Below are positions 24,693 to 31,934 of a stretch of 33,970 nucleotides of DNA, piece after piece. Each line of letters opens with the position of its first letter. The stretch's first letter is position 1. Made by a program: the position numbers and the translations under genes. The stretch spans positions 1-33,970 of the forward strand of contig RYWL01000015.1 of the NCBI GenBank assembly GCA_003979155.1, written 5' to 3'. Below the pieces are notes generated by a model. It saw only the letters and a program-made list of their open reading frames with translations. It had not been told where the DNA came from and ran no database searches. This DNA comes from Muribaculaceae bacterium. Lineage in GTDB: Bacteria; Bacteroidota; Bacteroidia; Bacteroidales; Muribaculaceae.

Positions 24693-25898
24693 CTACCGCA
24701 TGACGCGCTTGCTGTCGATGTCGGGCAGGAAAACAGTGACAATTCCGAGCAGGGGCAGCAGGGTGCTTATCTGAAAGATGAACTCTATGCTTGTCTTGTC
24801 GGCGAGCCAGCCAAAGAAAGCTGAGCCTATGCCGCCGAGCCCGAAGTTGAGTCCGAAAAACAGACCGGCCATCATGCCCACTTTGTCGGGCTTCAATTCG
24901 GTGGCGTAGACGAGTATTGCCGAGAAGGCCGACGATATGATAAGTCCTATTATCACGGCGAGCACTATGGTGAGGGCGAAGTTGACATACGGCAGTGCCA
25001 GCGTGAAAGGCGCCGCGCCTAAAATCGATGCCCAGATAACGTATTTGCGGCCATATCTGTCGCCGATGCTACCTCCGAGAATTGTGCCGACCGCAACTGC
25101 TGCCATAAAAGCGAAAAGACACAGCTGCGATACTTTGATGTCGATTCCGAATTTGTCGATGAGGAAAAATGTGAAATAGCTTGTCATGCTCGCCATGTAG
25201 AAATATTTGGAGAAGGTGAGCACGCACAGAATGACTATTGCCCAGTGGATTCTCGCCGGAGACAATGCAGCGACAACCGGGCTTATGACAATAGTCCGCG
25301 AAGCAGGCCGGTGCAGCATCTTTTTATACCAACGACCTACGGGCAACAATGTGATGCCGGCTACAAATGCCGCTGTCGCAAACCATATTATGGAGTGCTG
25401 TCCGTAGGGAATGATGATTATGGCGGCGAGCAAGGGGCCTATGGCACTGCCGCCGTTGCCTCCGACCTGAAAGATTGATTGTGCGAGTCCTTTTTTTCTA
25501 CCTCCGGCGAGCTGTGCGATACGCGATGCCTCCGGGTGAAATATCGAAGACCCCATTCCGATAACGCCTACTGCAAGAATAATGAACGCAAATTGATTGG
25601 CCATTGAAAGAAGAACGATGCCGATAAGCGTGAATACCATTCCGGCCGACAGCGCGTAGGGCATCGGCCGACGGTCGGCAAGCCGGCCGACAAGCGGCTG
25701 CAGCAACGACGATGTCATCTGAAAAATGAAGGTGATTATGCCAATCTGCCCGAATGTGAACCCGTATTTGTCTTTGATTATTGGGTAAATCGACGGTATG
25801 ATGGATTGCATCATATCGTTGAGCAGATGTGCGAAGCTTATTGCAAACAGGATTGAAAAGAGAGTCCTCTCGGAGTTTTTCGTCGCGTGTGCGTCCAT
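24693..25898 (-). CDS. MFS transporter, fosmidomycin-resistance (Fsr) type
   Basis: A 401-residue 12-helix MFS exporter. SFAHLLNDMMQSIIPSIYPI at the first helix, FQMTSSLLQPLVGRLADRRPMP around the helix 2-3 loop and GMGSSIFHPEASRIA in helix 4 are characteristic of the Fsr family, whose E. coli member exports fosmidomycin. The natural substrate is unknown. I start it at the ATG preceded by an A-rich stretch, four bases after the porin stop; the frame is open seven codons further to a TTG inside the porin gene, which is less likely. It is probably co-transcribed with the porin. Confidence 0.88.
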   Translation of the reverse strand: MDAHATKNSERTLFSILFAISFAHLLNDMMQSIIPSIYPIIKDKYGFTFGQIGIITFIFQMTSSLLQPLVGRLADRRPMPYALSAGMVFTLIGIVLLSMANQFAFIILAVGVIGMGSSIFHPEASRIAQLAGGRKKGLAQSIFQVGGNGGSAIGPLLAAIIIIPYGQHSIIWFATAAFVAGITLLPVGRWYKKMLHRPASRTIVISPVVAALSPARIHWAIVILCVLTFSKYFYMASMTSYFTFFLIDKFGIDIKVSQLCLFAFMAAVAVGTILGGSIGDRYGRKYVIWASILGAAPFTLALPYVNFALTIVLAVIIGLIISSAFSAILVYATELKPDKVGMMAGLFFGLNFGLGGIGSAFFGWLADKTSIEFIFQISTLLPLLGIVTVFLPDIDSKRVMR

Positions 25899-25902
25899 TT
25901 TT

Positions 25903-27906
25903 TTAGTTTGCGAAGTCAACCGATATACCCATTTGGAACCGAGCCGGGTTGAGAGGGTAATACGGCATAGAGAAGTAGCTGTTTCCGCCGAACAGACCTT
26001 TGTTCATGTGTGAATACAACACATAGAAGCGTGCACGGCTGAGTTTCATGTTTATATATGCGTTGCAGAAAGGATAGTTGCCCACTTTCATGTCGCGCTG
26101 GTTGGTAAAAGCGGCGAGGGCAGGCTGATATCCGGGCGAGTAGTATTTGGTGTAATAATCGCAGTCGACACCGAGCTGAACATGTAGCGTGGCAATCTTG
26201 AAAATGAAATAAAGATTTGAATACACGGCCAGTGTCGGCAGAGGAATCACTCTGTCGTTGCTTGTGGTCTGGTATGTGACGGAGTTGTCCCAGTTGAGAG
26301 CCTTGAAGCGGAAATTCTGTTTCAGCGACAGCGACAGTATCTGCACCGACCCGCTGTGCTGCTGAGGCATGCCGTCGGCTGCGAAATATATGTGATTCTG
26401 AAGGTTAGAGAGGCTTGCGCGTAAATGGGTGTCTGTTTTTGCCCACCCGAGTTCGCCGCCGAAGCTCACAGTGCGCTGCTTGCCGAAGTCGTTGTCCCAT
26501 ATGAAATGGTTCGACAGGTATTTTTTTGTCATGAATGGCGCTTGCTCGTTATGAAAAGCTCCGAAAACTTCGATGTCAGCGCTGTCGCCAAGAACTTTGA
26601 AACGCGTGGTGGCGTTTCCGTCAATTTTGATTTCTCCGGCCGCTTCGCCGAGCATACCTATTTCGGCTGTCGCGTTGTATTTGAGAATGGAGCCGTTTTG
26701 TTTTGTCAGCTGAGCTCCGACCCATGCGAGCTGCTGCGTGGTGCGCGCTTTAATGCTGCCTATGCCTTCTGGAAAAGGCGTGAGGCCATAGTCGGGATTG
26801 CTGCGGTCGAGTGTGTCGGGAGTCTGGTTGTAGCGCCGCACCTGATGTGTCACATATGCAGCAAGGCCGAATTTGGCGTATTTGTTGAATCCTTCGAGCA
26901 GCGATACTCCGAGTGTGTTTGTTACAGCCCAGTAGGTAGTGCGGTCGCGCGTAAATTCGGGATTAAGATACAGATTGTCGAAATAATCCTTGATTTCGCT
27001 TGAGTTCATATCGGTGAAGAGGTGTTTTGCCGATTTGTAACGCAAAGTGTAGATAAACGATGTCACCGGCACGTAGGTACTTGTCACTGTGGTGTCGTTT
27101 TCGTTTTGTTCCTCTTTCCAGAACCCCACGTTATAGCGGTTGTTGACAAAGAGTTCCTCGCCCCAGAGTCGAGTGTGGGCCGAGGCGAGTCTGGTCGGGA
27201 TTGTCTTCGGGTCGACTTTCGTAATGCCTCCCTGCACTTCGGCCGGGTCGGTGATGTAGAGCATGTCTGTGATACCACCGTTTTCTTTGTTCAACAGATT
27301 GAAGTGGTTGAAGTAGGCCTGCATCTGATATCTGTCGCCTATGTACGAGCCCGATAAGCCCCACGATAAATCTTTGGTTGCCTGGTTGTTGTAGCTGCCT
27401 TTGGAGTAGAGGTAGTCTACCATTGCTCCAATCTGGGCTTTGGCGTTGATGTTTCCGGAGAAAGTGGCACTGAGACGTTCCTGAGCGTTCTCCCGTCCGC
27501 CGGCGGTGTTGAACGACACTAAGGTCATTGGTATGCGAGTGTTGTAGAACCGCATCTTGTCGTATGTCGGCATCCAGTGCTCGAGGGCATCGCGGAAGAA
27601 GAAGTCGCTCATTGGTTTTCGCTCATGGAAAATCATGTTCATGCCTTCGGCGCCGAGATTGCCGGTAGTGGCGTAGGCGCTGCTCACCATTGAGGGTACT
27701 GATTGGCGCGAGTAGTTGAGCATCAAGGTGTCGATCGTTGCCGGCTCGCGCAGCCCGAGGGGCGAAAATAGTTTCCATGCAAACGACGGAGCCACGACCG
27801 GCTCTTTGTGCGATGCCGTGTGTTCGTGCTGATGAGCCTGCGCGGCGGCGTAAAAAGCAGATGCGAGGCAGAATATAAGCGATATTATTAATCGAGTCCT
27901 TTTCAT
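25903..27906 (-). CDS. Putative porin (Porin_10 family)
   Basis: A 667-residue outer-membrane beta-barrel candidate. Signal peptide: Lys-Arg-Thr-Arg followed by a hydrophobic core ending AAAQ. I chose the second ATG because the first in-frame ATG (27930) falls upstream of or inside the -7 element. The mature protein begins with a His-rich AHQHEHTASH stretch, a possible metal-binding tail, then alternating strands dense in aromatics (ARLNNQ-poor, Y/F/W-rich), ending FQMGISVDFAN, compatible with a barrel C-terminus apart from the last two residues. Length and Y/N-rich composition fit the Bacteroidota Porin_10 group (PF14121-like). No TonB box, plug or SusC-type N-terminal domain is seen. The Fsr-type exporter gene follows directly, suggesting one transcript. 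Confidence 0.78.
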   Translation of the reverse strand: MKRTRLIISLIFCLASAFYAAAQAHQHEHTASHKEPVVAPSFAWKLFSPLGLREPATIDTLMLNYSRQSVPSMVSSAYATTGNLGAEGMNMIFHERKPMSDFFFRDALEHWMPTYDKMRFYNTRIPMTLVSFNTAGGRENAQERLSATFSGNINAKAQIGAMVDYLYSKGSYNNQATKDLSWGLSGSYIGDRYQMQAYFNHFNLLNKENGGITDMLYITDPAEVQGGITKVDPKTIPTRLASAHTRLWGEELFVNNRYNVGFWKEEQNENDTTVTSTYVPVTSFIYTLRYKSAKHLFTDMNSSEIKDYFDNLYLNPEFTRDRTTYWAVTNTLGVSLLEGFNKYAKFGLAAYVTHQVRRYNQTPDTLDRSNPDYGLTPFPEGIGSIKARTTQQLAWVGAQLTKQNGSILKYNATAEIGMLGEAAGEIKIDGNATTRFKVLGDSADIEVFGAFHNEQAPFMTKKYLSNHFIWDNDFGKQRTVSFGGELGWAKTDTHLRASLSNLQNHIYFAADGMPQQHSGSVQILSLSLKQNFRFKALNWDNSVTYQTTSNDRVIPLPTLAVYSNLYFIFKIATLHVQLGVDCDYYTKYYSPGYQPALAAFTNQRDMKVGNYPFCNAYINMKLSRARFYVLYSHMNKGLFGGNSYFSMPYYPLNPARFQMGISVDFAN

Positions 27907-27917
27907 ATTTTGAATTG

Positions 27918-27925
27918 CAAATATA
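27918..27925 (-). promoter_or_regulatory. -7 element of the porin promoter
   Basis: TATATTTG on the minus strand fits TAnnTTTG. It ends 12 bases before the chosen ATG, giving a very short 5' leader, and it rules out the upstream ATG as a start. No TTTG at the -33 spacing. Confidence 0.5.
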
Positions 27926-28065
27926 CGCATTTCTGTTCAACTATACTGCTGCCGGCGGTGTTTATTAATAGATAGGAGATATTACAGATATATATAAAAT
28001 TCACATACAAGCTATTGAATATTTAGTTTTTATGAATAAGAATATTTTAAAAAAGTCGGACATCC

Positions 28066-28854
28066 GTGAGTCTGGCATTTATTATTGTGATACTCGGAGC
28101 CATCGGTTTCGTGCGAAGGTGCAGCGGCAATTCGGGCGATATCGTCAATGAATATGTAAAGCCCGGAGGCGATACCATAGCAGTGGCAATAGAGATGAGT
28201 CCGCTGACATATACGATGCGAAACGATACTGCCGAGGGATTCGATTACAATATTCTTCGGGCCATTTCTGCACGGCATGATGCGCCTATGGAGTTTTACC
28301 CCGTTGCATCGCTCGACGAGGCTTTTGCCAGTCTTTCTCGTGGAGAATACGATATGATAGTGGCTTCGTTGCCGTCGACAAATACTTTGAAAGAGCATTT
28401 TGCGACAACAGAGCCGATTTATCTCGACAAACAGGTACTTGTACAGTTGGCCGACAGTGCCGGTGGCCGTGGAACGGTGACGTCGCAGGAGCAACTGATT
28501 GGCGACACGGTATGGGTGGCTGAAGGCTCGCCCTTCAATACCCGTCTGCGCAATATGATTCGCGAGTTGGGCGACAGCATTGTCGTTGTCTCCGAACCCG
28601 GTTATTCGTCGGAGCATCTGGCTATTCGCACGGCATTGGGTGAAGTGAAACAAGCAGTTGTTAACGAGGCGGTTGCTCGCCACATAGCGAAGCGGTATCC
28701 GTGTCTCGACATCTCAACACCTATATCATTCAATCAGTTTCAGGTATGGGCCGTGGCTCCGGGCGACACTGTTCTTCTTGATTCGCTCAACGTATGGGTA
28801 AATGAGTTTAAGAAAACTCCTCAATACCGTGCGCTTGCCGACAAATATCTTTAG
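28066..28854 (+). CDS. Membrane-anchored family 3 solute-binding domain protein
   Basis: A 262-residue protein with one N-terminal hydrophobic anchor (about 2-16) and a periplasmic SBP_bac_3-type domain: TIAVAIEMSPLTY, GFDYNILRAISARH, SLSRGEYDMIVASLPST, TEPIYLDKQVLVQ and a hinge-crossing second lobe. Such domains bind amino acids or similar ligands, or form the N-terminal sensor part of MltF-type transglycosylases; no lytic domain follows here. The only start in this frame is GTG. An ATG at 28032 is in a different frame; removing one A from the A6 run at 28049-28054 would join it to this frame and supply a basic N-terminus (MNKNILKSRTS), so a frameshift or sequencing error is possible. Its stop overlaps the stop of the opposite ABC ATPase gene by four bases. 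Confidence 0.7.
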   Translation: MSLAFIIVILGAIGFVRRCSGNSGDIVNEYVKPGGDTIAVAIEMSPLTYTMRNDTAEGFDYNILRAISARHDAPMEFYPVASLDEAFASLSRGEYDMIVASLPSTNTLKEHFATTEPIYLDKQVLVQLADSAGGRGTVTSQEQLIGDTVWVAEGSPFNTRLRNMIRELGDSIVVVSEPGYSSEHLAIRTALGEVKQAVVNEAVARHIAKRYPCLDISTPISFNQFQVWAVAPGDTVLLDSLNVWVNEFKKTPQYRALADKYL

Positions 28855-29606
28855 CTGAGTTTCATTGTGCCCGACTCTGCATCGAAGCGTATTGTGTCGT
28901 TGCGGAAAAGTCGGTCGATATACTCGCTGTGGCGCATCTCGTCGGCCGGGAGGTGTCGCAGCTGAGGTGTGTCGAGCAGTGCGATGCTGTCGCACTGCTG
29001 CATGGCGATGTCGAGTTCGTGTGTTGAGAATAAGACACATCTGCCACTGTTGTGAGCAAGTTCGCGTAGCAGAGCCACAAGCTCGTAGCGACTTGGCAAA
29101 TCGAGAAAAGAAGTCGGTTCGTCGAGAATTATCGTGGGTGTGTCCTGTGCAAGGGCTCTGGCAATCATTATGCGCTGGCACTCGCCGTCGCTCATGGTAT
29201 CCATTGTGCGCAATGCGTATTCTGTCATGCCCGTACAAGCCAATGCCTGCGCCACGGCTTCACGGTCGATGTCCTGCATACGGCCAAACCAGTTGGTATA
29301 GGGTGCGCGTCCCATGGCGACGACGTCCTGACAGCGCAGAGACGCAATGCGGGTTCGTTCGGTATTTACAAATGCTATGGTATGCGCGAGTTGCTGTGGT
29401 TTCATCAGGCTTAGGTCGTGACCGTCGAGCAAAATATTGCCCGAATAGTGGCGGTTTAGTCCTGCGATAGCGCGCAGCAGTGTTGATTTGCCCGACCCGT
29501 TGCGGCCGATTAGGGCTGTGAGGCTGCTGTTGCCGAAAACAACAGTCGCGTCTCTCAAAAGAGTCCGGCCACTATAGCCTGTGGAGAAGTTTTGTAATTC
29601 AATCAT
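28851..29606 (-). CDS. ABC importer ATPase (FecE/BtuD type)
   Basis: A 251-residue ATP-binding subunit powering the importer encoded upstream. Walker A GRNGSGKST (about 36-44), Q-loop in the TERTRIASLR region, ABC signature MSDGECQ where LSGGE is usual, Walker B TIILDEPTSFLD and H-loop STHELD are all present. The signature variant SDGE is common in iron-chelate and cobalamin ATPases. It follows the permease gene after four bases and is the last gene of the operon. Whether the cargo is a ferric chelate, heme or a corrinoid cannot be decided from this subunit. Confidence 0.92.
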   Translation of the reverse strand: MIELQNFSTGYSGRTLLRDATVVFGNSSLTALIGRNGSGKSTLLRAIAGLNRHYSGNILLDGHDLSLMKPQQLAHTIAFVNTERTRIASLRCQDVVAMGRAPYTNWFGRMQDIDREAVAQALACTGMTEYALRTMDTMSDGECQRIMIARALAQDTPTIILDEPTSFLDLPSRYELVALLRELAHNSGRCVLFSTHELDIAMQQCDSIALLDTPQLRHLPADEMRHSEYIDRLFRNDTIRFDAESGTMKLS

Positions 29607-29610
29607 GGCA

Positions 29611-30579
29611 TTATTTGTTGCGCATCACAACCCATATTACAATCGGTATGCCGAGCAGAGCGGTTATGGCATTGACTGGCAGGGTGAAGAGTTTCGAAAT
29701 TATATCGCACACAATGAGTATCGACGCGCCGGAGAGCATCGTGCCCGGAACAAGAACGCGGTGGTCGCTGTTGCCGAACAGCATGCGTGTTACGTGGGGC
29801 ATGGCAAGGCCGATAAATCCTATCGGGCCGCAGAAGGCCGTGACCGTGCCCGCGAGGAGGGTAGTGGAGACAAACAGAATCGTGCGGCAGCGGCGTATGT
29901 CGAGCCCCATTGTAATAGCATATTCTTCGCCGAAAAGTAGCATGTTGAGCGGTTTCACTGTCGCTATTGCCAGCAGCAGGCCCGCTATGACGGCCGGAAC
30001 GAGAATCCACAGCTGCGTGCCTGTGACATCGCCGAGCGACCCCATTGTCCATATGACATAGGATTTCAGAGCTTCATCGCGACTGATATACTGGAGTATC
30101 TGGACCACTGCGCTTACTCCCGACGAAAACATCATGCCGAGAATTAGAATGACCATTATATCTTTTATGCGACGGCCTACGGAGGCGATGACAAGCAGTA
30201 TGATTCCGGCTCCAATCCACGCCGCTCCGGCCACTCCGAGTGATGAGCCTATGCCGGTGAGCATGACGAGTGCCACGCCGAGGCTCGCTCCCGAACTGAT
30301 GCCAAGCACGTAAGGGCCGGCGAGCGGATTGCGGAAAAGTGTCTGCATCTGCAGGCCGCTAACCGAGAGAGCAGCACCGGCGAGCAGGGCTACAACTGCT
30401 TTTACGAGGCGTATGTTGATAATGATTTTTGCCGTAGTAGCCCGACAGTCTCCGCCGGTCAGCGCCGCCCAAACTTCGTTCAGCGGTATCGACACCGAGC
30501 CTACCGAGAGGTCGACGCAGAAGAGCGCCGCAGTAAGCGACGTAAGCAGAATGAAAAAAGTGGAAGTACGCGTCCTCAT
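29611..30579 (-). CDS. ABC importer permease (FecCD/BtuC family)
   Basis: A 322-residue inner-membrane permease with about ten hydrophobic helices, the full FecCD/BtuC length. Conserved blocks include ALSVSGLQMQTLFRNPLAGPYVLGISSGASLG (about 60-91), the family's strongest signature, and GPIGFIGLAMPHVTRMLFG (about 245-263), the coupling-helix region that contacts the ATPase. It would form the homodimeric pore for a ferric siderophore, heme or vitamin B12. It is the middle gene of the operon, 36 bases after the binding-protein gene and four before the ATPase gene. Confidence 0.94.
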   Translation of the reverse strand: MRTRTSTFFILLTSLTAALFCVDLSVGSVSIPLNEVWAALTGGDCRATTAKIIINIRLVKAVVALLAGAALSVSGLQMQTLFRNPLAGPYVLGISSGASLGVALVMLTGIGSSLGVAGAAWIGAGIILLVIASVGRRIKDIMVILILGMMFSSGVSAVVQILQYISRDEALKSYVIWTMGSLGDVTGTQLWILVPAVIAGLLLAIATVKPLNMLLFGEEYAITMGLDIRRCRTILFVSTTLLAGTVTAFCGPIGFIGLAMPHVTRMLFGNSDHRVLVPGTMLSGASILIVCDIISKLFTLPVNAITALLGIPIVIWVVMRNK

Positions 30580-30615
30580 CGTTTTTTTTCTTGTAGGTGT
30601 ATGCTTCTCAGTTTT

Positions 30616-31749
30616 TTATTTGAGACGATGATGATATATAAATTCCTCGTCAATCAGCTCGGGATGGAATATTTTAACCAGGTCGCGCAGTATGAGGTCG
30701 GGGTGCACGATACCCGACTCGTAGTAGTCGTTTCCGCCGTTGGGTGTGGACCGGAGGTTGTTGTTGAATATCATGTCGTTTACAAAGGGCTTCGTGTCGA
30801 CAAACTTCGGCACCATTGTCTTTACTTCGTCGAGCGACGTGGCCATGCCCGGATAGAGCCATATGTCGGCTTCTGAGGCGAGGCGGTAAGCCTCCTCTAT
30901 GTCTATTCCCGCCGAAGCGTTGCCGTGATTTTTGTCGTATACAAATCGTCCGCCGGCATCGTCAATCAGCTGTATGGCATAGCTGCCGTTCGAGGGCATA
31001 TACCAAATGTCGTTATACGGCGTGTTGAGCATTACTCCGGGTTTTGGCAGGTTGGCTTCTGCAACTCGCTGTTTAATAGCATTGTAATTGTTGGGTATGA
31101 CAGAAAATACACTTTTGCCGCGCTCTCTGTCGCCTATAATTTCGGCTAAGGCCACAAGCCACTCCGCCTTGCCGAGCGGCGACTCTTCGAGATAGTCGGC
31201 CACGTACATATACGGAATGCCGAGCTCCTTGAGTTTAGATGTCATAGGGCTTTCGCCACTGATTCCGTAGATGAGTACGAGGTCTGGCGAGAGCGAAAGC
31301 ATGAGTTCGTAGTTTATGTTTCCGTCATATCCCACATCGGTTATGCTGTCGCGGCGCGACAGTATATTGTCGCTTGATATGAATTTCAGACCCGATACGC
31401 CCACAATGCGGTCAGTGGCATCGAGTGCGTCGAGCATGGCGATATGCGACGACGACATTGTCACAATACGTTTCGCCTCGCCGTCGATGATGCATCCGTC
31501 GAAGCCTTCCGGCGTGCTTTCCCCGTTTCGGGAGATGAAAAGGCAAGTCGACACGCTGTCGGCGCCCTGCCACGGATTTGTTACCGTGACGACAGTGCTT
31601 TCTCTGCCTTCGGCTCCTGTTATGTAGAAGCCCGACGCGTATTCTGGCGAATAGAGAGGCAGATTATATTCGTCGAGTGTCGAACCGCTTCTGCTGCAGG
31701 ATATTAGCGACATAATTATCAGTGATGCCGCAACAAGATATGTACGCAT
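30616..31749 (-). CDS. ABC importer substrate-binding lipoprotein (BtuF/FecB/FepB-like)
   Basis: A 377-residue lipoprotein: signal peptide with lipobox LISC (Cys18), then a two-lobe cluster A-III binding-protein fold joined by a long helix. Recognisable parts are KRIVTMSSSHIAMLDALDATDRIVGVSG opening the first lobe, NYELMLSLSPDLVLIYG, LGIPYMYVADYLEESPLGKAEWLVALAEIIGD leading into the spanning helix, and a second lobe with AIQLIDDAGGRFVYD. About 70 residues before the first lobe (PEYASGFYITGAEGRES…) are an extra N-terminal strand region common in Bacteroidales versions. It delivers cargo to the permease encoded next. It has a perfect-consensus promoter and diverges from the TonB receptor. Confidence 0.9.
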   Translation of the reverse strand: MRTYLVAASLIIMSLISCSRSGSTLDEYNLPLYSPEYASGFYITGAEGRESTVVTVTNPWQGADSVSTCLFISRNGESTPEGFDGCIIDGEAKRIVTMSSSHIAMLDALDATDRIVGVSGLKFISSDNILSRRDSITDVGYDGNINYELMLSLSPDLVLIYGISGESPMTSKLKELGIPYMYVADYLEESPLGKAEWLVALAEIIGDRERGKSVFSVIPNNYNAIKQRVAEANLPKPGVMLNTPYNDIWYMPSNGSYAIQLIDDAGGRFVYDKNHGNASAGIDIEEAYRLASEADIWLYPGMATSLDEVKTMVPKFVDTKPFVNDMIFNNNLRSTPNGGNDYYESGIVHPDLILRDLVKIFHPELIDEEFIYHHRLK

Positions 31750-31772
31750 GGTTGGTATATCGGTTTATTTTA

Positions 31773-31803
31773 CAAAATTACTCATTTTGCTCTTCTCCAC
31801 AAA
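31773..31803 (-). promoter_or_regulatory. Perfect Bacteroidota promoter of the ABC importer operon, overlapped by a dyad
   Basis: TTTG (31800-31803), 19 bases, then TAATTTTG (31773-31780) on the minus strand, 24 bases before the ATG. The -7 lies in a 17-bp inverted repeat, CAAAAT-N5-ATTTTG (31773-31789), a possible repressor site. Confidence 0.7.
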
Positions 31804-31895
31804 GCATTTTCGGCACGATTTTGACGCTGTTTTTCATACGTTTTTCAGTGTGGAGTTTTTTTGCTCTGCGCTATAGGAAAATTCGTGATTTTTAG

Positions 31896-31911
31896 TTACT
31901 TTTGCAAGTAA
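31896..31911 (+). promoter_or_regulatory. -7 element of the TonB receptor gene inside a perfect 16-bp dyad
   Basis: TACTTTTG (31897-31904) fits TAnnTTTG. It lies within TTACTT-ttgc-AAGTAA, a perfect 6-bp inverted repeat. No TTTG at -33 spacing. A regulator bound here would cover the polymerase contact, as expected for Fur-like repression; the identity of any regulator is inference. There is no room or conserved box for a cobalamin riboswitch in the leader. Confidence 0.5.
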
Positions 31912-31934
31912 TTTTAACGTCGTTGATATCAGTG

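Noticed and set aside
28047-28055. A-AAA-AAG heptamer, the classic -1 frameshift site, before the solute-binding gene
   Set aside because: A -1 shift leads to a stop within a few codons; the main frame needs the opposite shift, so programmed -1 frameshifting does not help.
31750-31934. Cobalamin riboswitch expected from the BtuFCD-like operon
   Set aside because: The leaders are too short and I see no B12-box-like conserved core.
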